Positions 12,850 through 23,096 of a stretch of DNA of 64,000 nt are shown here, one piece after another. Location of the stretch: NCBI RefSeq assembly GCF_048544455.1, contig NC_133537.1, positions 66,532,134 to 66,596,133 of the forward strand, read 5' to 3'. Under the pieces are notes generated by a model. The model was not told the origin of the DNA, searched no databases, and was given only the letters and a program-made list of their open reading frames with translations. The DNA is from Silene latifolia. Its lineage: Eukaryota; Streptophyta; Magnoliopsida; Caryophyllales; Caryophyllaceae. The first letter of the stretch is position 1, and every line of letters starts with the position of its first letter. A program made the translations under genes and the position numbers.

Positions 12850-13010
12850 AAACTTTAAAAGAATAACCATATGACATCATCCTGAACACGTGTCAACAAC
12901 ACATCCAATTTTTTCCCGCTCATACACCCATAACCCTAAAAACACATATTCAACCAATATATTATAAAATTAAACAAATCAGCCGTCATCATCATCGTTC
13001 TTCACTGCTT

Positions 13011-13042
13011 CCCTTCCCCCTTCCCCCTTCCCCCTTCCCCCT
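13011..13042. repeat. (CCCCCTT)n minisatellite in the Helitron
   Basis: Four to five copies of a 7-base unit, pyrimidine only on the plus strand. Confidence 0.85.
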
Positions 13043-14104
13043 CTCCCTGATTTTGCCCTAATTTCAACATGTTCAACCAATATAATACGAAATTCAACAA
13101 ATTAATTCATGTTTTTATTCAAATTTTAATGAGATAGCAGAATGTCCATATGTGTTCACCAACAATATGAAGAACCTTCCTTTAGATAACGCAAATTTAC
13201 AGGTTTTTTTTTTCTTATGGATTTTTTTGTTCTGTTTATTTTAATAGTTCTTTTACTAAATATTTCAAACGCTACACCAAGTTGGTTGATGACATCAATT
13301 GATAGGATTTTTAGTTTGCGTTTTTTATGAAGATTAGTTCATTAACTATACTGATAAGTGATATCTGGTGAATACGTAGGTAAAAAACATGATAAAATGA
13401 GTCATTTTTAGGCAATTAAAGCTACCGTGTAAAGGATATTGAGATTTGAGACAATAAAACTAGGTTCCATAATAAAATCAAAATCAATATGCTTTTACGA
13501 GTACTGCTCAACTATTTGTTGTTGGATTTTTGCACTCAACTATAATATGGAGTACCTATTTTTAGATTCAACTTGGCCAATGTAACTAGCAGCTCATTGC
13601 TAACGATAATAAATTCACGGGCTTGACATACTTAGCTATAGAATTTGTTGCACATTTGAGTTCGTCACCACTAGATTTACAATTATTATGGGTGTTTGTT
13701 AGTTCCTTAAAGATGAAATTAAGTAATTGTGCAAGCACATACTCCGTGGATATTATTAATTAAGAAATAAAAGGGAGTGCCTAATCGTGGAGCTTTTCAA
13801 GTGATAAAAGTGCTTAAAATTGTATTACACATGCGTTGTGTAATACATGCTTCGTTCCTAAAACCCGTGTCGTGAACAAGGTTCATATGGTTTTACAATG
13901 ATTATTGCGTGGAATGGTCTTACACGATGAGAATAATAATGAGATATTCACATTATGTAAATGTTTATTTATTATTCCGCTATTAAATGAATGACTTTTA
14001 CCTTAAATCGTGATTTGTGATGATTTTAATGGCATCCTAATAACTAGGTGATTTAAAGAGTCATTTTAGTCGCTTAATTTTTTCTCATTAGTCCATTAGT
14101 CTAA

Positions 14105-14548
14105 GGCTCTGTTTGGCAACACTAACTGAAAAGGTAGCTGAAACATGAAAAGTTAGCTGAAAACTGAAAAGTTAACTGAAACCTGAAAAGGTAACTGATA
14201 AGGTAGCTGAAAATTATGAGCTGATAAGGTAAGGTAGCTGAAAATTAGGATCTAATAAGGTAACTGATTATATAAAAATGTGTTTTGTAAACTAGCTGAA
14301 AAGGTAGCTGATTTTGGTAAAATGACGTAAAAGGATATGAAAATTATTTAATATTATAAAATAAAAGGGTAAAAAAATGGAAAATAAGTCATTTCATGTA
14401 CCTGATTTCTCAAATGCTACCTGAGGTAGCATTTCATTTCAGATATCTTATTTGACCAAATAAGCTACTTGCCAAGCACTTGCAAGAAAATCAGATAGCT
14501 GAAATTTTGGTCAAATAAGCTACCTGAAATGTCGTGCCAAACGGAGCC
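14105..14548. mobile_element. Tourist-like (PIF/Harbinger) MITE, 444 bp
   Basis: Terminal inverted repeats GGCTCTGTTTGGCA and GGCTCCGTTTGGCA (minus strand of the right end) with one mismatch, bordered by the 3-base duplication TAA (14102-14104 and 14549-14551). The interior repeats AGGTAGCTGA many times near the left end and its complement-like word near the right. No coding sequence. Inserted into the Helitron, so younger than it. Confidence 0.85.
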
Positions 14549-15173
14549 TAACACTTATAACCATTTAAAGAGTGTAATAATTTAGTCATCATTCTGTATA
14601 TTGGAAATCCTTTCTTTGATGTTGTCTAATGATTCACAAATATTTGTGGGAGTTGTGTAGTAGACTTCTTTATGGAGTACAATTTCTTTTACATGTTAAA
14701 TACTGTATATCTTGCCAATGAATGTATTTATGATCAGTAGGTCTCATGAGACTACTTGAGAGACCGTCTCTCACTAATTTCCTTAGGTTAACATCTTAAG
14801 ATTAAAACGGGTTAAATAACACCTTATGTGAAAAGATAAGACAAATAATGATAGTACCTAGACATTTTGCTTTTATCGTTTATATCCTATTCGACCCATC
14901 TTAAATTTAAGAAAGTATGCCCATCTTAAACAAGAATTTGGGATTATGCTCAAGTGTTTAGAGAGATTTTTACGGGTAGGTAATATAAGTTAAATTGGTT
15001 GGAAGACATAATGACAATTTTGATGATTAAATTTGAATCTAAATTATGAATGTTTCTATTAAATTTGAATCTAATATTGAATTGATAAATTATTATAATT
15101 TATACTATGTAACTTAATTACATATATCATCTACGTACATATACCCGTGCATTTTGCACGGGTTCTAAGCTAG

Positions 15174-15279
15174 TTTTTCTTATAAAGTGATAGGATATTG
15201 CAATTTCCATAAAAACATCATTAATTCTTTCCATTTTGGGTTTCTTATCCTATGCCTAGTGGGCATAGGATAGAAAAAC

Positions 15280-15281
<2 letters not shown>
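15174..15281. other. 108-bp insert between the Helitron and (TA)n, hairpin-forming
   Basis: Begins TTTTTCTTATAAAG and ends with a hairpin of 11 base pairs, TATCCTATGCC / GGCATAGGATA around a short loop (15247-15274). Read from the other side it begins GGGTTTTTCTATCC, so both ends share TTTTTCT. It may be a very small TA-flanked MITE in whose edge the Helitron landed. Confidence 0.4.

Positions 15282-15310
<29 letters not shown>
15282..15310. repeat. (TA)n left of TAE-1
   Basis: Alternating TA directly abutting the left inverted repeat of TAE-1. Confidence 0.95.
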
Positions 15311-15313
<3 letters not shown>

Positions 15314-15582
15314 GAGTTCTAATGAGTCCCCCTCTCAAATTGAGTCCATAAGTCCCTCTAAGGGCCTTTGGATGGACTCAATGAATGGTTGAGATGCATT
15401 TGATTAAGGGCTATTAAAAAGAAAAGAAAAAAAATGTGGATGGTTGGATTGAGATGGGTGGTTGAGATTGAAAATTACCAAAAAAAATTACCACTAATCA
15501 AATTTCTATACATTAATTAATTTTTCTTTCTCTATTTAGCCCCTAATTAATCAGTTTTGAGTTTAAGATTTCAGAAGTGTAA

Positions 15583-16300
15583 ATGTAATGTTGTATGAGT
15601 TTTACAAGTGTAAATGTGATGTTTACGAGTGTAAATGTAACATTTTAAGAGTGTAAATTTAATTTTTTGTGACGGAAATTTTGAATTTGTATAATTTTAA
15701 CATTTTACAAGTGTAAATGTGATGTTTTACGAGTGTAAATGTAACATTTTAAGAGTGTAAATTTGATTTTTTGTGACGGAAATTTTGAATTTATATAACT
15801 TTAACATTTTACAAGTGTAAATGTGATGTTTTACGGTGTAAATGTAACATTTTAAGAGTGTAAATTTGATTTTTTGTGACGGAAATTTTGAATTTATATA
15901 ATTTTAACATTTTACAAGTGTAAATGTGATGTTTTACGAGTGTAAATGTAACATTTTAAGGGTGTAAATTTGATTTTTTGTGACGGAAATTTTGAATTTA
16001 TATAATTTTAACATTTTACAAGTGTAAATGTGATGTTTTACGAGTGTAAATGTAACATTTTAAGAGTGTAAATTTGATTTTTTGTGACGGAAATTTTGAA
16101 TTTACATAATTTTAACATTTTACAAGTGTAAATGTGATGTTTTACGAGTGTAAATGTAACATTTTAAGAGTGTAAATTTGATTTTTTGTGACGGAAATTT
16201 TGAATTTACATAATTTTAACATTTTACAAGTGTAAATGTGATGTTTTACAAGTGTAAATGTAATGTTTTAAGAGTGTAAATGTAGTATTTTAAGAGTAAA
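15583..16300 (+). repeat. Tandem repeat of about 104 bases with GTGTAAATG words
   Basis: The anchor GTGACGGAAATTTTGAATTT recurs near 15670, 15773, 15876, 15980, 16084 and 16188, a period of 103-105 bases. Each unit holds three words of the type AAGTGTAAATGT in the same orientation. Confidence 0.9.
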
Positions 16301-16429
16301 TTGGTCCTTTGAGTGTAACTTTGGTCCTTTATAAGTGTCACTTTTGTCCTTTACGAGTAAAACTTTAGTCCGACTACCAAAAAACACCACCACCGTCGTC
16401 CTCCACCACCAACTCATATCCACAAAAAA

Positions 16430-16830
16430 TATGAGTGCAAATCTATATAATTTTAATGAGTGTAAATATAAAGATATACGAGTGTAAATGTAAAAAATAT
16501 GAGTGTAAATGTTAAGAAATACGAGTGTAAATGTAAAGAAATAAGGGTGTAAATCTGAAAAATGCGTGTAAATGTAAAGAAATATGAGTGTAAATGTAAA
16601 GAAATACGAGTGTAAATGTAAAGAAATACGAGTGTAAATCTGAGAAATGCGTGTAAATGTAAAGAAATACAAGTGTAAATGTAAAAAAATACGAGTGTAA
16701 ATCTGAAAAATGAGTGTAAATGTAAAGAAATACGAGTGTAAATCTGAAAAATGAGTGTAAATGTAAAGAAATATGAGTGTAAATGTAAAGGAATACGAGT
16801 GTAAATGTAAAGAAATATGAGTATAATAAA
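16430..16830 (+). repeat. Array of GAGTGTAAATGTAAAGAAATA words
   Basis: A word of about 20-22 bases repeated in the plus orientation with slight variation. The 197-residue open frame on the minus strand (16268-16861) is only this repeat translated. Confidence 0.9.
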
Positions 16831-16859
16831 TATATTTATTAGATCTAAGAATAAAAATC

Positions 16860-17581
16860 ATGATAATACGATTTTTTTTTTCAAAAATCTACTATATATT
16901 TATGAGATCTACGAATGTAAATTTGAAAAATGAATATAACTTTAATAAAAGATTAAAGGAACAAGCTTCCAATTGATTTACAAGTGTTTTTTTTTGTGAG
17001 ATCTCGAAATGATATTTGTGAGATCTCGAAAAAAACAAAAACAAAAAAGAAAAAAGAAGCCAACAAAACCAGATCTGAACCCATAAATCTAAAAAAAATA
17101 TATAACAAAACGATTTTTAATAAGACGATATTTGAAAAAATATAAAACAAGACGATATTTGAAAAAAAGACGGGATTTGTGAAAAAATAAAAACAACAAA
17201 CCCCAATATAAATACAACAAACCCAACAACAACCATAACTTACTCATATTAATTAAGAAAAAAAAAATGAAACAGACAAAGGCAAAAAGAGACGAAAGAG
17301 ACAAACCCAACAACAACCATAACTTACTCTTCACAACTCATCAAAACTAAAAAAAAAAAAAAAGACAAAAACTAAAAAAAAAAAAAACCAACAGAACAAA
17401 AGAGACGAAAACCAAAATAAAAAATTTTCAAATCTGAGAACTCAAATGTGAGACGGAAGTGGGTTATTTTTTTTGTGTTTTGATTTTTTTAGAATGTAAA
17501 TGTGGTGGCAGGCGTGGTGTTGCTGTGGTGGTGTCGAGGTGGTGCGTGGTGGTGGTCTCAGATCTGGAAAAAAAGGAGAAG
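16860..17581. other. A-rich filler in TAE-1, no gene
   Basis: Runs of A interrupted by short mixed words, ending with AGATCTGGAAAAAAAGGAG just before the LTR fragment. Almost the same phrase stands at 48960-48985 in TAE-6. No coding signal. Confidence 0.6.
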
Positions 17582-20390
17582 TGTAACACCCCGTAATTTC
17601 GGACCGTTATTATTTTGCGAAAGTAATTTATTAATCAAGTTGAATTTAATATTAATGTATTTGAAGTAATAATAATTCAACGAAATATAATTCTATTATA
17701 TTTTGAAGTAAAGTATTTATTTTGATAGTTTCGAAATGTTTAAAAATAGTTTAAACCGTGTAAAAACCTTTTATTTCGAAATAAGGGCATATCGGGAAAA
17801 ATGGCAATTCTTTTGAAAATTGGGCAAACGATTTTGGAAATGGGTCATATGAGTACTCAATCTTCTTGTAATCTCGTGTTTAAGAACTTTGGCATTGTCG
17901 GAATTTGTATTTGACAAACGGTTTAATTATCGTCGAAACAGCCCAAAAACGATTAATGAAATTCCGCCAAATCCCGCTCCTCTTTCTCCTTTCTCGGCAC
18001 ACCTCCTCTTCCTCCTTCCCATTCCTTCCTAGAACTTCCTTTGTTCTTCTTTTGTGCCTCTTGACCGAAATCCACAAAAAAAAAAAAAAAATAAGATAAT
18101 CTTACAATCGTAATTTCATCATAACTTCTTCGTTTCTAGTCCGATTTTCGCAAAATTTATATTTTCGGAATCCTCTCTTCAAGATCTACATCTTAGTATG
18201 TTTTAATTTCAGTTTTCATTATGTTGATTTAAGATGATTTTGGGGCATAATTTCGGTTTTAGTGATTATTGTTGTGTTTTTGTTGTTTTTAATAGGTGAA
18301 GATTATGAGGATGATATAGGGGACTCCTATATAGTAGAGGATGATGGGTAGCTACTGTTTTTAGGGTTTTCTCAAGGGTTATTTGCCTTTTTCTAGCTTA
18401 AGGTAACATATTTCGAGTTACTCGACGATTAAATGTCATATTCTTTGCTTTTTGTATGATTTTGGTGAATGTTATTTGAGTAGTTTATTTCACATGAATA
18501 TATGGGTTAAAAACATGTCTTTTGTTAGTTTAAGTTCACATATTAGTAAGGAAATGAAATGGGAATGATTAATTGATGCTTGAGGACGATGTTAAACCGA
18601 ACAAAAATGGAGAAATGGAGGGTTTGGGGTGGCGGCCAGCAGGCCAGCAGGCCAGGCAGCCCACGGCAGCCCTGGGTTGGCCCGGTCGGACCCGTTGCTT
18701 GTTTCGCGGTTTTTCATGCGTTGTTCGTCGTTTCGGGTTTATTAATGTTATATTTAGTATAAGTAACATATGGGTAATCTTTTGAAATGAATAATGTTAG
18801 TAATGAATATAATGATGTTGGTAAAATTATGCTTATATTGGTAGTTTATACATGTTAGGATAGGTTATGATATGAAATTGTAACGAATAGGCTTAAAATG
18901 AATTTTATAGCGATAATTGTAATGTTTGGATGATTATGTCGAAAATTGAGCCCTTAGTCCCTTTGACTGAATCGATGTCAGTCAATTGTGTGATTGGTTA
19001 GCCGCGATTGAACCCGTACCTGTCGCAGGACTGGGGTTGCGGGTAAAAATTCGGTTGGATGAAAATTATTGTGAAAAGTGGATAATTGGCCTTATTCTTG
19101 TTTTAGGCCATTTAATATGTTTTTATTTCACATATGTTGTTGGTTGATTTTAACGGGTTCTTATATTGTTGAAACAGCCTTAGATTCCCCGAAACCTTTA
19201 ATATTGTTAATATTGCTTGAAATGGAATTTGGTATTGAATACTTCTTGCAGGTTGTTGTGTTTGTCATAGATAGGACTTTATAGTCTTTGACGAGTATAT
19301 GTTCACTGCTTAATAGCCTTTGTGTTCCTGACTTGGTGGGATTATATCCAAGTTGGGGCATGACCTCGTTACTTATTTTGAGGGTAAGTGGTCAGGTTAA
19401 GTACTAGCCAACCCTTTGGTGGATTCCTTAGGGTACTCACTTTGTTTTAGAAAAATTGTGGGTCTTGGGTGCGGTGGTGTGTATCCGCATGTCTAGGTCT
19501 GCGCAGATTTTAGGCTAGGGTTGTGTTGTGTCTTGGCCATGTTTTGATAGAACCTCTGAGCCAAGATACCGGTTCGATTACCTTCCCTACCTCGTGGTAT
19601 AGACTCGAGTTACAGAGTGACTATTGACGGTGCTAAGAACTTATGCCTGTCTTTGATATATTGCCCTTTCTTGTATGGTGATTTTATGAATTGTAATAGG
19701 TGAGATGCAAGCCGGTTACAATTGATAAAGTTTGGATTACTGCTTGTTATATGTTTCACATGATAGTTTAATTTGGTCAGTTTAGTGTTCATATGAAAGA
19801 ATATTCGATAATTAGTTTATTTATGATGTTGTTTACATGTTACATTACATGTTACATTAAATATGACATTTCGTGGCTTAGGGGACTCGAAGTTACTCCC
19901 CACTGAATTGTGGCTTTCGTGTTTGTATAAAATGCGAATGACAGGTTGATGATGATTTGATGGGGTACACGGACGAGCTAGTGAGCAAAAGAACCTTGGA
20001 CCTAGTTTGGTTATATTTTGTAGTAAACCTTTAAACTTATGGTTGTGTATATATTTTGAAGGGACATATGTCTCCCTCTTTTACTTTGGTTTGTATCACT
20101 TTATCCTCGCGACTTTAGCTATGTTATGTAAATTAGTTTGTTAGATTTGCAGGTTTTGGCACTCTTCATTTGGAAGTGTTTGTGAATGGTTTAGAAAAGT
20201 TTTTAAAATTACAGGTTTTTATCCAGTCGAACCAATTACAAACATATCCTGTCAGTTTTTCTATAGAATTTACGTGTTTATTTAACGTTAAAATGAGGGT
20301 GTCACAGTTGGTATCAGAGCTTGTTGCTCCCGACGCACGTTTGTGCACCCCACTTAAAATCACTTGACCTTTAAATAATAAACTTGAGAG
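17582..20390 (+). mobile_element. Ty3/gypsy-type LTR with start of leader (fragment)
   Basis: An LTR-like block begins TGTAACACCCCGTAATTTCGG at 17582 and ends GGGTGTCACA at 20306 (about 2.7 kb), followed two bases later by the tRNA-Met primer site TGGTATCAGAGC (20309-20320) and roughly 70 bases of leader. There is no gag-pol and no second LTR, so this is a 5' remnant. The frames at 17905-18099, 18573-18785 and 19078-19284 lie inside the LTR and are not genes. No target duplication could be confirmed. Confidence 0.75.
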
Positions 20391-20394
20391 ATGG

Positions 20395-20950
20395 GTAGGA
20401 TGGGTAGATTTAGGATTTGGGTTGTGGCGGTGGGGGCTGCGGGTGGTTGTTGTCGTGGGTGGTTGTTGGGTGGTGGCAGTGCGTGGGGTGTGCGTGGTGG
20501 CGTGTTTGTTGTCGTGGTGGTGGTGCGTGGTGAAATGGGTGCAGGCTTTGGGTTGTGGCGGTGGGGGCTGTGGGAGAAACGGTGCGGCTCAGATCTGGAA
20601 AAAAACGGTGCGGCTGGGTTGGTGGAGGTCGGGGTGATGCGACGCAGTGGTGTTGTCGTGGGGTGGTTGTCAAGGCTAGTTGTCGGATCTGGAAAAGGGG
20701 ATATTTTTGGTGGTTTGTGGTGGTTGGTTATTTGCGTGGCTTTGGGTTGTCGTTTGTCGGATCTGGAAAAGGGGATTTTTTTGGGGGCGTGAGGGAGAGT
20801 GAGGTGGTGTCGGGTGGTATTAGCCACTGAGATGGTGGTGTGTGAGTGGTGTGTCGTGGTTGTGTGAGTGGTGTGTCGTGGTGGTGGTAGCGGGTGTGTA
20901 GGTGGTGGGTGGTGTGTCGTGGTGGTAGCGGGTGTGTGAGTGAATGAGGG
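20395..20950. other. GTGG-rich low-complexity block in TAE-1
   Basis: G- and T-rich on the plus strand with many GTGGTGG words and several AGATCTGGAAAA or GGATCTGGAAAAGGGG phrases. Overlapping open frames on both strands (20360-20983 minus, 20391-20792 plus) encode Thr/Pro/His or Val/Gly/Trp strings and look like by-products of composition. TAE-6 has a similar block at 48990-49345. Confidence 0.7.
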
Positions 20951-21285
20951 GGAAATTTTTTTTTTTTGATTTTTTTGAATCATTTGGTTTTTGATTTTTG
21001 TTGGATTTTTGAGAGGAATTGAATGTTTTTGATTTTTTAGAGAGATGAGAGGAATGATAATTGTGTGAGATGAGAGAGAAGTGAGTGAAAAATAAATGTT
21101 ATATAGTAAAATTAGTGGTTGATTAGTGGAGGTAGTGAGGGAAAGTGATTAATTAGCTTCAATCCCCTCCATTTAGCATTAATCCCTCCCTTTTCCCCTT
21201 CAATCTCAACCCTCCATCCTATCTTTTCAATGGCTCTTAAGAGGACTTAGGGACTCAATGTTTTTTGGTGGACTCACTTGATCCT

Positions 21286-21290
<5 letters not shown>

Positions 21291-21367
<77 letters not shown>
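21291..21367. repeat. (TA)n right of TAE-1
   Basis: About 76 bases of alternating TA between TAE-1 and the resumed copia leader. Confidence 0.95.
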
Positions 21368-21369
<2 letters not shown>

Positions 21370-22717
21370 TTTTTCGACCGTGTCGATTATAATTATCGTA
21401 GTTCACTAATATAGTTCACATAAAAGGTGATATATGACCTCACATGCATATTTTACTTATTGTATATAAAATTTCGTATAAATTTGATTTATTTTGCATG
21501 ATTTATGATTTTTGTGTGATAAAAATGAAATAAATGGAGGTAAAATGGTTAAAAATAGTTAAACTTCGAAACAGGCCATGAAATTTTAGTATGTTGTCAC
21601 ATGCATGTTTTACTCACTGTGTGTAAAATTTGAGATGAACTTGGTTCATTTTGCATGATTTATGAATTTTTAGAGTAAAAATGACATAAATAGTGACTAT
21701 TTTAGCAAAAATAGGTAAAACGAATTACATGGCATGATAAAACTATTTTAGGTTGCATAATTATCCCACATTTAAGATCTAAAGTTGGAACATTTATTAG
21801 AATAATTTTCATATGCTTTAGATGTTTTATTTGATAAAACCGATAAATAGCAACCATATTTTCTCGAAATAAATTCGAAACTTTTAACTTTGATTTTTGA
21901 CATTATGGGTGTCATGGAATTATTCCAGAATATTCAAAAATTTAAAATTCAAATTTTAAAATTATTGTAATTAAATTTGGATTTATTTCATAAAAGGTTA
22001 TGATTTTAAGGTAAAAAATGAGCATAAATGTTATATCAAGTTGAATTATTGTCAAAAATTGAATAATGACTAATTTTTGAGTCCTAAAAGGTTGGGATAA
22101 ATAACTTTGACTAAAATTTGATTTTAGTATTATTTTGTGATTTTTATAAATTAAAGATCGCGAATATCCATAAAATCGGATTATATTTACGATATAAGTT
22201 TAAATAGGGCGATTTGGCACATAGCTTGGCAGATTAGACAGATATATTAATGCTGAAATTTTTATTGATGAATGTCATATTTCATTTATATAATTTTGTA
22301 TTATGTAATTTTATCTTAGTATGACCTTAGTTTTAATCGATATTACCCGTAATGTAAGGGAATATAGATTCGGTTGTAATTTAATGTGATCTCGTATCAC
22401 TTTTATTTTGTTTTATTAGATTTCTTTTTACAAATGTATAATAGGAAGTACAATGTACATTTTATTATTTATTATTTGTAATTCCGAAGTTTCTTCAATA
22501 CGGTGCCATTCGGAAAGACGTTCTGATGAAGACGGTGTTCTTGAGAGGCGTGCCACTTGAAGTTCAAGGGACCAATGAAGTTGGTTTCCGAGTATGTAAT
22601 AGAATATAAGATTTTCTATTTTAGGAAAGGTCATACTAGGAAATTTGTTTTCTTTAATTGCTTTGCATTTTTCTTTTTATGTTACATGCATTGCCAAATC
22701 GCCATTAACATCACATG
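21368..22717 (+). repeat. Copia leader resumed, then direct repeat unit 2
   Basis: 21370-21433 (TTTTTCGACCGTGTCGATTA onward) matches 63184-63246, which is the leader sequence downstream of the microsatellite. At 21431 the sequence jumps back and repeats 11497-12783 with a few percent differences. The junction shares only ATA with the two parent sites. Confidence 0.88.
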
Positions 22718-22735
22718 TATATATATATATATATA
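22718..22735. repeat. (TA)n left of TAE-2
   Basis: Short alternating TA run at the end of leader copy 2, abutting TAE-2. Confidence 0.9.
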
Positions 22736-22795
22736 GGGGCGGGTTCAGGTACGAACTAGCTTATCGTACGAACCGTACGAACCATCTAAAAAGGA
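22736..22795. repeat. TAE-2 left terminal inverted repeat
   Basis: Contains GTACGAAC, CGTACGAACC and CGTACGAACC in direct order; pairs with 36996-37055 on the opposite strand. Confidence 0.8.
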
Positions 22796-23096
22796 AAGTT
22801 CAAGCGCGGTAATAAAACTCACCCTCACCTAAAAACTCATCCCAACAACAAAAAAAAAAAAATTGATCGAAGAAACGCGATCTCCATTGCTGCAAATCAT
22901 CCTACTTTCCGCCATTATTGTTCCTGTCCCATGCAAATCTAAGAGATAAGCTTTTACTCAGATTAGGGTTTACAAAATTTAAATCGTAAATTAGGGTTTG
23001 AACAAATTGAAATTCTTAAAATTAGGGTTTACCAATTTTAATCGTATTTTGAGATTTTGATGGTAATTTAGTTTGTGTTTTGATACTATTTTTAGG

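Larger units (their letters stand above)
12847..15173 (+). mobile_element. Non-autonomous Helitron, about 2.3 kb
   Basis: The 5' end TCTAAACTTTAAAAG follows a host A, and the 3' end has a hairpin with an 8-base stem (CCCGTGCA, loop TTT, TGCACGGG at 15144-15162) then TTCTAAG and CTAG, followed by a host T. Start TC, 3' hairpin about 11 bases from a CTAG end, and insertion between A and T without target duplication are the marks of Helitrons. No Rep/helicase coding sequence is present. It holds a CCCCCTT minisatellite (13011-13042) and a Tourist-like MITE (14105-14548). Confidence 0.85.
15311..21290. mobile_element. TAE-1: (TA)n-flanked Mutator-like element, non-autonomous, about 6 kb
   Basis: Left end carries GAGTCC at about 15324, 15343 and 15376 and includes TTGAGTCCATAAGTCCC; the minus strand of the right end reads GGATCAAGTGAGTCCACC and then TTGAGTCCCTAAGTCC, so the ends form an imperfect inverted repeat with GAGTCC reiterated. 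Both ends abut (TA)n. Contents: a 104-base tandem repeat and a GTGTAAATG word array (15583-16830), A-rich filler, a gypsy LTR fragment (17582 to about 20390), and a GTGG-rich block (20395-20950). No transposase is recognisable. End sequence and organisation match TAE-6 closely, so the two are one family; TAE-7 shares the end motif. Confidence 0.8.

Noticed and set aside
12622-12870. Frames running through (TA)n (also 36883-37128, 38064-38327, 44723-44947, 46931-47143)
   Set aside because: Alternating Tyr-Ile from a microsatellite, not protein coding.
16268-16861. Open frame of 197 codons on the minus strand (Thr-Phe-Thr-Leu repeats)
   Set aside because: It is the GTGTAAATG array translated; the same happens at 50647-51168, 54964-55581 and 58188-58451. 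No independent coding signal.
17905-19284. Possible host exons (several 60-80 codon frames)
   Set aside because: They lie inside a gypsy-type LTR bounded by TG...CA and followed by a tRNA-Met primer site.
20360-20983. Pro/Thr/His-rich frame of 207 codons on the minus strand and Val/Gly-rich frames opposite
   Set aside because: Low-complexity GTGG sequence is open on both strands at once; composition explains it. The TAE-6 counterpart (48698-49336) is rejected for the same reason.
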